Assembly (NCBI GenBank): GCA_001566295.1
Contig: KQ964246.1
Span: 3,534,001 to 3,598,000 of the forward strand
Length of the DNA stretch: 64,000 bases
From: Microdochium bolleyi
Taxonomy: Eukaryota > Ascomycota > Sordariomycetes > Xylariales > Microdochiaceae
Direction: 5' to 3'
Part shown: one piece after another, positions 10,608 through 20,879 of the stretch
Layout: the number at the start of each line of letters is the position of its first letter
Position numbering within the stretch: position 1 is the first letter of the stretch
Translations under genes and position numbers: made by a program
The notes under the pieces: generated by a model
The model's database searches: none
Told to the model about the DNA's origin: nothing
The model's input: the letters and a program-made list of their open reading frames with translations, nothing else

Positions 10608-12197
10608 CTACAGCTTGATAGAGATGTCCCAGGCATCAAGCCCGACAGCAACCACGGTCAGCACCGCCGAGTATCCCACCAGGATCGCCATCGTGACTAC
10701 GGACCCGACATCCAGCGTCGGTACCGTCATGTTGACCAGCCCCGTCAGCAGATTGGCCACCAGGAAGATGGCCAGCCCGTTCCTGTTGAACGCCCGCAGC
10801 ACGGGGCTCGTTGCTGTCTCGTACGCCTCCTTCTCCGCCCGGGCGTCCGCGGCATTGTAGTGCCCCGGGAAGAACACCGTGTCAATGACGCACACGGCCA
10901 GCAGGTTGGCCGAGTTGAACGCAGCAATCCACAGCACGTACGGCAGGTTCGCCAGCCGCCGCGATACCTGCACGCCTGCGCCCAGCTTGTAGTCGGTCAC
11001 CAGGAAATAGAGGGCCGCCCAGATGCCCGTCCACACCCCCATCGTGAGCAGCAGCGTATTGCGCTGGCTGCTTGCGCTCGAGCCGCTGCGCGTGATGCTC
11101 CGGGGCAGCACGTACATCCCCGTGTCCTGCCCTGCAAGGAAGATGGCCAGATACCCCGCGAAACTGCAGATGCCCTCGCGGTTCTTGGAGAAGAGGTCGG
11201 TGCGAGGGCCAACGAGGATGAAGGGCTGGAGCTCGGTGCTCTCTAGCACGACCTGGTATAGCACGGCGACGATCAGGGCGAGAGCCGCATAAGACGGGAC
11301 ATACTTGAGCGCGGACTGGAAGAGCGCAACAAAGGGCGGGAGGAAGCCCAGCGTGAAGAAGAAGTTCCAGTGCACACCATACTCGGTGACGTGCTCGGCG
11401 TAGTCGAGGCCCTTGACACTGAGGAGGCGAATTACGCCCAGCACGAGTAGCGGGAACGAATGCCGCATAGAGTAGATCAATCTCTGCGCAAGAGGCGTGG
11501 CCCGTCCCTCGGCGCGCTCCTTGAGCACGGGGCGGGCACCCACGACACCCGCGGAGAAGACAAAGCTGCCGACGCCAATGTCCATGAGGGAGGTGCCCCA
11601 CGTCTCGACCTTGGCGAATCTCCGGGGGAACAGCTTGAAGTCCACAGCGAGGATGGCGAGGCAGGTCATGATCATCATAAGGCCTCGGTAAGTCGTCAGG
11701 AACGGCTTGGTCGAGAGTGTGCTAAGCTGCCCGGACGTGGTCTGGGAGGGCACATTTGGGGGGAGCTTGGGCTTCTTGCGCAAGCCCGGCGGTTTCGGAG
11801 GGAGGGCGTAGAGGAAGATGGCAGGGACAAGGATGAGCCCGCTCAGGAGGGGTGTCGTGTTGGCATAGAGTGTGATTGCGAGGAGACTGGCGACGACATT
11901 GAGGAAGAAGTCGACGACGAAGCTTAGAGGTGTGTAAGGCTTGAAGAATGATTGTCGTGACTGGAGAATTGACCAGAGGAGGAAAGCGATCTGTGGGAGC
12001 AAAGAAGTCAGTCAGCACTCTCGACATTCGTGCGTCTTGATTGGACAGGCAGTGCATACCGGCCCAACGGCAACGACGTAGTTGACCTCGGCGGCCGAGC
12101 CACCAGAGAGGCCGGACACAAAGTCCTCCTTGCGCTGCTTGTAGCTGTTGGCGGCGGCAGCGGCGGCAGCGGTTGCGGAGGCTGCGGCGGCGTCCAT
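10608..12197 (-). CDS. gwt1: GPI inositol acyltransferase Gwt1 (PIG-W)
   Basis: Homologue of yeast Gwt1/human PIG-W, an ER multi-pass membrane enzyme that acylates the inositol ring of GlcN-phosphatidylinositol early in GPI-anchor synthesis; it is known as the target of manogepix-type antifungals. There are two exons, 12197-12060 and 11990-10608, with a 69-base intron (donor GTATGC, acceptor CACAG), giving 506 residues, normal for the family. Residues 1-17 are an alanine-rich start (MDAAAAS). The family block KEDFVSGLSGG is followed by about 12 hydrophobic segments. Further family blocks visible are VDFKLFPRRFAKVETWGTSLMDIGVGSFVFS and HWNFFFTLGFLPP, and NREGICSFAGYLAIFL near residue 330. No defect is seen. 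The call rests on these recognisable blocks. Confidence 0.95.
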
Positions 12198-13762
12198 TGT
12201 CTGTGTGTTTTGCCGAGAAGAGTGGGTGGTTCAGGTCTGTGTGGAGGTCGAGGTGCGCGCAGTCGCAAAGATATGAGGCATTGCCACAGTCCGCAAGCGC
12301 AATGTGTCCAGATGCCGGGGCTGCGGGCGGGAGATGCTGTTCGAGGGCATCGCGGAAGCTGCACGCTGGATGGACCCTGAGCTGTGCAAGGCCAGATTGA
12401 CAATGACCCCACCGTGTGTAGCGTGGGCCAATCACAAGGTCCACGCGCAACAGAACACCCACCACCAGGCATTATTTACCTACCGTCGTTACCTTTCCAT
12501 CGAGGCACACGCGCTGCCTCTCGGTTCTTGCCTCTCTCCCAAGTCCGAGTGCAGCCAGTCTGTACTGATTGAGACGCAGTCTGCGCACAGAGTATGGGCA
12601 GTCCTCTTTGTAAATTCTGCTACTTCCCGAAGTAAAAGTACAGTGGCAGACCCAGCGTACCGCGAAGGATGACGACCATTGACAACAGGACACACATGTC
12701 AACTATCAACCTCTGACTCACAACATCTGCACCGACGTGTTCGTGTCCATGTTGTCCCACGCAAATAGAATGCATCTGGCACTGGCCAAGAGACCCTCCG
12801 CGCGGCATGGGCCCTGGCGAGCCCTGGGATCGCCGCCAATGCACGACACAATCTGCCCGAGGGCGTCCCCTGTTTGGCCGGCATCTGTTTGGGTTCCCAT
12901 CGTCTGACAAACAAACATTCATTCCCCTCGGGTATGTAAACCACACGTGCAGGAACGAACAATGGCATCCAAATAGACCCCTGATCCATGAAGTCTCGCC
13001 ATCGCTTCGGCGCCGTCGTCAACCTCAAACCCGCTAGTCCGGACTAGCAGCTTCCCTCGCCGGCTCCTCCTTCCGCCAACGCACATCTCCAACCCCAACC
13101 CCATCCCTAGGACTCATGCGCAGCTCCCCGGGGACCCATCGACGTGCCAGAATTAGACGTGACGAAGAGCAGGGCAGGCCACGCCATCAGAATCCGTGGG
13201 ATGACGATGGGCGCCATCTCCACACATCGTTCGGCTCTCCGTCCGCGCAACCACCACTGGCTGGGATGGGACAGCCCAGACGAGACGAGCCAAGGAGGAC
13301 CCGGCTGTCTGGGCGCGAGTCAAAGCCGTTGTTGGCGCCCCCTGGGGTTGGGATTTCGACATGACTTTAAAGACCGCGGGCGATGGCCTCGTCTCTGCTT
13401 CTCGAGATTCGCTGTTTGTCCTCCGTAGCCTTACCGACAACCACTTCCACACTCATTGACACATTATCGTTGCCCTTCTTGACCACGTCCGCTCCTTCGT
13501 CCTTTTCACAGTCTTGACCCAATACATTCTCTCACTACCAACAATCCTTTTCTCACACGGCACTTGCCATCCTCACCAACACCAACTGATAATCGCCCCT
13601 GAACTCCGGCAGTTCAGACCACCAATCTTCTTCTTCATCAACCGCCAGAGTCCTCCCTTTTCAGCTCAGAGATACCCAAGTCCATCCTTTTCCTCGGAAA
13701 CAGCAGCCATATCAACAACACACAAACCCGTTCTTCACAGCACAGACACACTCGCCATCACC
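12198..13762. other. Divergent intergenic region, GWT1 and small putative gene
   Basis: It holds the GWT1 promoter on the left. On the right, from about 13370 on, is a C/T-rich stretch (after a TTTAAAG element near 13365) that resembles a fungal 5' leader. No supported gene lies in the middle. Confidence 0.5.
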
Positions 13763-14161
13763 ATGTCCTCCATCAGACGCGCCCACCTCCCCGCCCCAGT
13801 CCTTGTCATCAACGACCACCACTACCCAGCCATCAGCGTGCACCACGACCGCGACGACGACAACTCGTCCATCACCATCATGAGCAGCAGCAAGAACAAG
13901 AGACCCCGGCGCGACAACAATCCACTCCAGACCCCGTCCCCTTTGACACTGCGACCCTCTTCGTCCTTGTCCTTCTCTTCTCACCACCACAACCACCACT
14001 CCGGCCGCGGCGTGACCCTGCAGGCCGCCCAGAGCCCCGGGCTGCCCATCCCGAGCCCCTTGTTTGCCGGACCCCTGCCGAGCCCGCTCCTGCCGCTGTC
14101 CTCGTCGTCGAGTCTCGGGAGCGCCTCGTCATCTGCTTCGCCGTCTCCGTCGTCGGAGTAG
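13763..14161 (+). CDS. Doubtful small low-complexity protein
   Basis: A reading frame of 132 codons beginning MSSIRRAHLPAPV. The ATG has a good context (CACCATGTC) and follows a pyrimidine-rich, leader-like stretch. The product is rich in His, Ser and Pro and has a basic KNKRPRR patch; no domain is recognised. A second frame, one base back, is also open from at least 13690 to the TAG at 14239-14241. It would end in a Gln/Tyr-rich tail (WQQQQ..KYQYLHQQF) that looks more protein-like than the present C terminus. That second frame has no ATG, so a spliced gene using part of both frames is possible. Low-complexity DNA can also keep several frames open by chance. Confidence 0.35.
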   Translation: MSSIRRAHLPAPVLVINDHHYPAISVHHDRDDDNSSITIMSSSKNKRPRRDNNPLQTPSPLTLRPSSSLSFSSHHHNHHSGRGVTLQAAQSPGLPIPSPLFAGPLPSPLLPLSSSSSLGSASSSASPSPSSE

Positions 14162-15316
14162 GAGTGTGGCAGCAGCAGCAACAGCAGCAGAAGTATCAGT
14201 ATCTGCATCAGCAGTTCACGCCAATGACGACAGCAGGATAGATCCTCCAAACCTATCCGAAAGCGTCATTGTTGTCATGGTGCTACTACTACGCCCACAA
14301 AACACTCAGGGAGGGAGAGGGCCGGTATGTGGGAGGAGGTGTAAACGACGGTGACTCACGAGGCCATCTTTCTAAAGAAGCCCAACCCATGCAACCCGCC
14401 ACTACCTAGCCCCTCCAGCACCTTTGATGATATTCTGGCACTCTCTTTCCTGTAAAAACTTTTTTTATTTGGGTCTGTTCGGCGCACATGATCTTCTGGG
14501 AGGATATCCTGTTTGGGTTTGAGTGGCGTTTTTGTAAAGAAAAATCTATAGATCGTGGAACGTCCAGGCGATGAAACCGTGCGCAGGCAAGCACAACGGG
14601 GAAAACAAAACAACAACAGCAATAACAGCAACACCATCAAAAAGATCAGCATTGACTCCACAGAAACCATAGGGTGTTCCCTTGGATATCAAAGACTCAA
14701 GGCATAATCTGGATCAAAGGGGGAGATCAACAGATGGCAACTAAACGCATTAGACATGGAAACTCTCCTGGTATCAAATATAGCCCTTGTTATTATACGT
14801 GCTTCCACAATAGGACTATGGTGTCACCCAGGGGTGAATCTGGCAGACGATCTCGTGTAGAGAGCACCTCGGTCTGCCAGGCGGTTCAGGACACTTTCTC
14901 TCATCTTGTCTCTTTGAGATCATGCTATCAATTTGCATCGTGTTCCGATCTCTCATGCACAAGAGACGCATGTCATGTACAACAACCAAGTAACAGGTAC
15001 ATCCACAAAACAAGGGCTTCGTGAGGAAGATGCCGCAAGCCATTTCATTACAGAGTGTATGTATATTATGATAAGCAAGTCTCACACAAAAGGACAAGAC
15101 CCCGAACGCCGTGGCAGTTTTGCCATTGCCAAGCCTGTTCCTGCGGATCGCCAAATGGATCCGAAAGAAAAACGCCTTTACCCAGAATCCATCATTAATT
15201 CCCCTCTCATGCATGTCCGAATAATCTCTCGAGTTTTCCAGACGTCAACGACTTCTTTGTCAACGTTCAAAGACATGTCTATAGTCAAACATCACAACAG
15301 TCCCGGATGGACCAGT
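14162..15316. other. Convergent 3' flanks
   Basis: It contains a CAG-rich stretch (14170-14190) and the 3' flank of the GH76 gene. No gene is supported. Confidence 0.55.
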
Positions 15317-16843
15317 CTAGTCAAGGCTCATCCAGGTCCACGCACCAAGGGCACCGGCAATGAGGATTGCTGTCACAATGCCAGCGCCAGCTTTGTCGCC
15401 AGTCGTTATGGGTGTGAAGACTGGGTTGCTGTCTTGTGCGGAGCCAGCGTTGAAATCACCGACTGAAGTGCCGCCAGTGGCGTTGGTGAGCGGCACATCG
15501 GTGCCCGGAGTCATCAGTGACATGAGAGCACCCAGGACATTCATCTGCTGTCCAGCACCGACCTCGCCGTCGAATTGGCCACTAGTCCAGTGGAACCCAC
15601 ACATACGGCCGTTGCTGCCGCCCGTGCACTGGTTGACTGCAGCCTGCGCGCTCTTCTTGAGCACGGGAAGGATCTTGGCCTGGGTGTACGGCGCCATCAC
15701 CATGGTCGAGCCCATCCAGCGGTGGAGGTAACCCTTGAAAGACTTCATGTCGGTGTTGCACACGGCAGGCTCGCAGGAAGGCTCGTATGCAACCTCATCA
15801 ACGAAGAAGTCTCGCATCATGCCAGAGAGCAGGCCATCAATCTCGTTCTTCCACTTGACGTCCTCAGTCTACATAGCCGTTAGTAATGGATACTGTGTAC
15901 GTCGCAGCGTTTTGCTGTGCTTACCATGTTGTAGAGGAAAGCGCTTCCTTGCAGGAGAAGAGCAGCATTGTACGAGAACTGCGCCTTGTTGATGTCCTTG
16001 CAAGCATTTGGGAGATGACCACCATCAAAAACGCGCCAGTCGTTAGAAATGTAGCCAATCTTTTTGATCAGATCGTAGGTGCGCGTCGCAAGATCGATAT
16101 AGGTCTGATTCTTGTTCGAGTACCGAGCCAAGCGGGCGCCCATGTTGAAATAGCAGGCATTCGCGATCGTGTTGATGTAGTCGAAGCCGTTGTTGGAAGG
16201 GTACACCTGCCACCGCAGGCCCCACTCGCACTGGGTGCCTGCTGGCGCGCGGCGCTCGTCGTGTGTCTGCTCGTTGAAGACGGCTTGTACGAGCGACAGC
16301 CACTGAGCCTGGTCCTTTGGAGGATCTTCGTATCCAGTCTCAGCAGCGAGCATGGCGGACATGGCCCAGAACGCCTGGTCATCATTGCCCATGGAGGCCG
16401 ACCAATTTCGCGGCATGTAGTCCCGGTCGTTGCCCGTCTGGGCGATCATGGCCTGCGAGACGAGGCTGTTGAACTCGGTGTCGCCAGTGTGGTGCCAGTA
16501 GTCGATGAGAGTACCCCACATGGCACCGCCTTGCCACCAGTAGTAATCACCATTGGGAGGAGGGCCGGGCAGGATGCCGACAGTCCAGCCGGGTCTGTCG
16601 ATGGGATAGAAGGTGATAAGGTCTTTTGCGACGAGCTTGGCGGCGGCCTTGATCGATTCTGGAGCGCCACAGTCAGTACGGTTGACGCGAGTGGGATTCG
16701 AAAACGAGGCAGCTGCGATTCTGCTTCCGTGGCGATGACCGTTACTCACCTTGGTCATCCAAGTTGACTTGTAGGGCACCGAAAGCGGTTTGTGCTGCCA
16801 GGCCGAGGGTGGCCACCACGCTTGTTGATAGCCTGACCATCAT
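15317..16843 (-). CDS. GPI-anchored GH76 mannanase-like protein (Dfg5/Dcw1 type)
   Basis: Member of glycoside hydrolase family 76, of the fungal Dfg5/Dcw1 type thought to process GPI glycans and attach GPI proteins to the cell wall. There are three exons: 16843-16750, 16658-15925 and 15868-15317 (introns of 91 and 56 bases), giving 459 residues. The start is MMVRLSTSVV; residues 1-22 form a signal peptide ending at AFG/A. The conserved YYWWQGGAMWG block lies at 70-80, and the catalytic aspartate pair is D124-D125 in SMGNDDQAFW. The block FSYNAALLLQG lies near 265-275, just before the second intron. The C terminus has a Ser/Thr/Gly linker and then a short hydrophobic tail (AGAGIVTAILIAGALGAW), fitting a GPI-attachment signal. 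Everything expected for an active protein is present. Confidence 0.93.
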
Positions 16844-19358
16844 GGGCGTTTGTGGAATTGAGAAGGACTGAACGAAGGACGCGGATAAGCTTTGATTGCG
16901 AGATTTCCGCACTCCGAAGTCGCAAGACTCGATCACGGAGATTGCGATGCGTGGTTGCGACGACCAGTACTGCGTAGGCGTGTAAGAAGATCGTGATGTT
17001 GAAAGTGCGTAATTGCCAAGCTTGAACGAGCAAGGGCCACTGGAAACGGCGCTTGGCTAGGCCTTGGCGTCTGCAAGTGCCGGCAGGCGAGTTCGTGATC
17101 GCTCGTGTGCGATGAAGACGCGGGCTGAACGAGAGTGCGCGGCGCTGGTGAGAAACTGGAATCGAAGACGCCGACAGTCGCAGGTGAACTGAGTAAGTTG
17201 ACGATACTTGGTTTTGTCGGGCGGAAGCAGGAACGGGTGATGAGGGAGGACGCAGTGCAGCACAACTACCTAAGGTAGGTACCGGGCCAAGGCGAAGGGA
17301 AGGAAGATCGGGGTGGCAGGGAAGGTGCGCCCGGGAGGGGCGAAGAGTGGGCCGCCCTTTCCCAAACTGCGCCTGATGCACGCCTTAAGCGTGGTAGCCA
17401 GGGCAGGTGCATGACGGAACGACGTCAATCGTAGCCCGCCCTGTGGGCCAAGGCTCCATCAAGCTTCCGTCACTTCGGCCAGGGCTGGATTTTTTTCTTG
17501 TCTACGACACGACCTCGACGACAAATGTCATGTTTGATCGTCAGCCGGCTCTTTCGTGTCGCACCGAGGCCGCAGGCCATTGTCGTTCGCGAGGGACTGG
17601 AATGAGGCCGAGACCCCCCGAGCGGGCCGAGGGCGGCCATGGTGTACTCCAGCACTCCGTACGCGGCTGAAGACGCCCAGCCTCGTCAAAATGCTTGGTC
17701 TTCTTTTCTCGCTGATACTACAAACTCAAATACAGAGGAGGCATCAAGTAGGCTGGGGCCGCCACATCGTCACATCGCCCTCAGGGCTAGCCGGCGCCCG
17801 TTCCCTCCATCGAGTCAGGCGTGCAACAGTGGCCCATGCTATTTCTGTCACGGCTGCTGCTGTGCTTTCTCGGCCTCCCACCCAACGACAGAGGAGTCGT
17901 AAACACGAAACGACGAGGTCGCACAGCAACAGCGAGGGCCCCACTCCTTGCGGCCACACCACACCCACAACTCTGAGGGATGGTGCATGCGACACGCAAT
18001 ACGATCAGCCAGGAGAGCACGCGGCTGTGATAATCCATGCCCCCCTGGGCTCCCGCCAGACTGGCCGATCATAATAACGGCGATGAGTTCCACACGTGCC
18101 AGATGTACAGGTACTTGGATACAGCAGGCGGTTTCGCAAGAGAAACCACACCGCGATCTGCGCGAAGGGCCTCACTCGTGTCTCGCAATTCCACATGCAA
18201 CACCCTCCCACGGCAAGCACATCTTTACATGGCCAGAGATGCAAGGTGCTTGATGCCCCTCCCGCAAGTGCCGCCCTCTGTGGGCCTGAATAGGTCGGCT
18301 TTCTGCACGATACACTTTGAGCAATCGCACAGCTTATCTCCAGCACTGGCCACAGCCCTGACACCGCTGTTCAGCTTGCGCCCCGGATTCCCTAGCCCAG
18401 GCCATGCAAACGTCGACCGACACCCGCTAACCTTGGTGTCCACGACCATAGACCAACGCAGGATACAGTAATGACCTCTAGCACTTGAAAAAAGCTGTGC
18501 TCCATTCTGCGGCGAAGAAAAAATGTTCTACGGCCGCAACTCAATTTTGCGTTCTCTCGCAGATAGCGATGGCAACCCATTCTGGCAAGGACCACGCAGC
18601 TCCCGTGGTAACGCACCTGGAAGCCCTAGGAGCCATTGCAGCCAGCCAACAAAGTAGCACACAACCTGTTCATTGTCACTGGATCCAATTTTGTTAGGTA
18701 CTCCACCCATCCGCAGATGCTATGCCGGTGAAACGACCGCGCCGTTTGTGATCGGCAGTGTCATGGACTTCTGTCCATGATGGGCACAATTACAATCAGA
18801 CAGAGGCTGATATTCGCGGGTGGGCCATAATCAAGAGAGACGTGGAAGTCGAGGATGACTGGGTTTATTTCTAGAGACGTTCTTATGGATCTGACTAGTC
18901 CACAGCAGGTGTGCTTGCCCACGTGAAGCCGGGGTTCTCGTAAGTGAATTGCTAGCTTGTAGCCGACCATGATGATCTGGCCCTTGCCAGCCAATGCGAA
19001 AAAACTCGAGTTTCTAACCAAGGAGGTCACTGGTGCTGCCCTAGCCGTGAATACACGCAAACTCTTGATCGCTCAAAACGCCTCAATTCCTCAAAATTCT
19101 ATTCCGTATCCCAAATGATGTGTCCAATCGTCGTGAAAGAAGGGCTGCAATGCTGGTTTCGCTTCGTGATGCATGTCGCTAATAATGATGTTAATGATGT
19201 TTGGGGCAGCCTGATGACAGACTGCCGTTATGAATGGCGTGTGATTCATGTCGTCGGTCTTGATATCTTCCCGATGGCCCAGTCCGATATTCATGATAAT
19301 GATGTCGCATGTGCATGTGGCATGTCGGCCGCGGCGGACACACAGAAGCCCTGAAGCA
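16844..19358. other. GH76 promoter region and flank of the next gene
   Basis: About 2.5 kb without a supported gene. Open frames here are short, lack recognisable domains and do not join through plausible introns. Confidence 0.55.
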
Positions 19359-20879
19359 CTAATTTCGGCCAGCCCGGAGCAGCTTCGTCCGAATCCACAA
19401 GAGAAACATGTGCCATTTTCCTTGAGTCTTCTTCTTCGCTGTGTAGCTCCTGGTCACGGGCGGCAGGACAAAGTCGTGCGCATCACCGGCCCTGTCACCA
19501 AACGCAGGCGGGCTCTGGGGGTTGACCGCCTCATAGTTTTTGCTCGCGAACTTCTCGGCGTCTCCGATTGTCAACACGCTTGTGCTCTTGCGCGATGTGC
19601 TGGGCCGAGGCAGCGCGAAGCTGTTCCTGCCACTGCTGGTCGTGCTAATCTTCCGCCGGTGCTTGCCTCGTGGCAGAGCTTGCTCCAGTTCGGCAGACTC
19701 CTGCCGCATCCTGATAGCATTCTGGTTCTTGTGCGCCTGTGCCGCCTTCTTCTCCGCTATCTGTGCTCGCTTGTTGTCGGCACGCTCGCGACGTTTGATG
19801 TCTTCGCGGGCGTATCTCTCCTCTTTCGCACGTTCCTTCTCTTCGAACTTGCGCCGAGCATCACGTACTTGATCCGCACGGTTGGCAGTATCGAGATCAG
19901 ACTTCGCTCGCAGCCGTGGAAACCCGGCATCGAAAGAGGACCTCAGAGGAGACATGGGCGCCACAGAGCTGGAAGGAGTGTTGGCTGGATAGGCAGAGCT
20001 GAGGGTAGTTGATAGGGGCGTGTCAGCACCGTGGCTGCCATGCACATCAGCGTGGCCAGAGTCATGAGCCAGGCGTGATGATAGTGTGGGTGTGTTCGAT
20101 ATTGAGCGCGAGGTATTGATCCGCAGCGACGGCTGTGGTGGGCTGTTGCCATCTGTCAATGAGGAAGAAGTCTTTTGGCTGACGAGCGACGGACGCCGCA
20201 GACCCAGAACTGGCTGAGAGGTCGAGTACGAGCTAGTTGGTTGACGCTGGAGGTTCAAACTGCCGCGACCCTGAGTCTCCACAGCAGCAAATGGGTTGAT
20301 GATGTCGTCGTCGTCGTCTTCCGTAATCGTGTCTGGCGAGTAGTCGCGCCCATCTCCAGCAAATGATGCAAGAGAGTTGGCGTAGGAAATCGGCGGAGTT
20401 GCACCACGGGGCAGCTGCGCGAAAGGATGGACGAATGCCGACCCGACGCGGGGAGGGCCTGCCATGCCGCCGTTGCTGCTGGTGGAAGTCGCGACGGAGA
20501 CGTGGCTGGCTCCCGATATTGAGCGCGAGTGGTGGTAGCGCCTGCTCGCTGATGTGGAAGGTATTGTAGAGCCACTAAGAGCCGAACAGCTGCCCCCTGC
20601 GGGCGTGCTCGAGACTACCTCATCGAATGTGATGTTGAGGTCTTTGGCGGAACGAGTGGCGCCTGTCGAGTCGTGGAAGGGGCCATGGTCGTACGGTGAC
20701 GTTTGATACATGCTGTCCTGGGCTTCCCATGCGCGGTCCAGGTCAAGGGATCCCCTTGCCGAGTGCGACAGCTTCTTGAGGATCGGTTTCACCTTCTTGG
20801 GAGGCTTCACTCTCGACTTGCCTGTCGCATCGTGCGCGCCATGCGACGTCCAGGTGGCGGAACTCTGGAACGATGTCAT
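19359..20879 (-). CDS. Uncharacterised Ser-rich protein with a charged coiled coil
   Basis: Function not recognised. It is a single-exon frame of 506 residues. The ATG chosen (MTSFQSSATW) is two codons inside a slightly longer frame that begins with GTG. The N-terminal region has a basic patch (KSRVKPPKKVKPILKK, residues 21-36). The middle, about 50-310, is Ser/Pro/Thr-rich and probably disordered, with an acidic TEDDDDD run and an NPF motif that could bind EH-domain endocytic proteins. Residues about 335-400 are highly charged and helical (FEEKERAKEERYAREDIKRRE), a likely coiled coil or single alpha helix. The C terminus ends in an amphipathic, basic-hydrophobic stretch (KWHMFLLWIRTKLLRAGRN) that could contact a membrane. 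The codon use and length argue that it is a real, filamentous-fungus-specific gene. Confidence 0.78.
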   Translation of the reverse strand: MTSFQSSATWTSHGAHDATGKSRVKPPKKVKPILKKLSHSARGSLDLDRAWEAQDSMYQTSPYDHGPFHDSTGATRSAKDLNITFDEVVSSTPAGGSCSALSGSTIPSTSASRRYHHSRSISGASHVSVATSTSSNGGMAGPPRVGSAFVHPFAQLPRGATPPISYANSLASFAGDGRDYSPDTITEDDDDDIINPFAAVETQGRGSLNLQRQPTSSYSTSQPVLGLRRPSLVSQKTSSSLTDGNSPPQPSLRINTSRSISNTPTLSSRLAHDSGHADVHGSHGADTPLSTTLSSAYPANTPSSSVAPMSPLRSSFDAGFPRLRAKSDLDTANRADQVRDARRKFEEKERAKEERYAREDIKRRERADNKRAQIAEKKAAQAHKNQNAIRMRQESAELEQALPRGKHRRKISTTSSGRNSFALPRPSTSRKSTSVLTIGDAEKFASKNYEAVNPQSPPAFGDRAGDAHDFVLPPVTRSYTAKKKTQGKWHMFLLWIRTKLLRAGRN

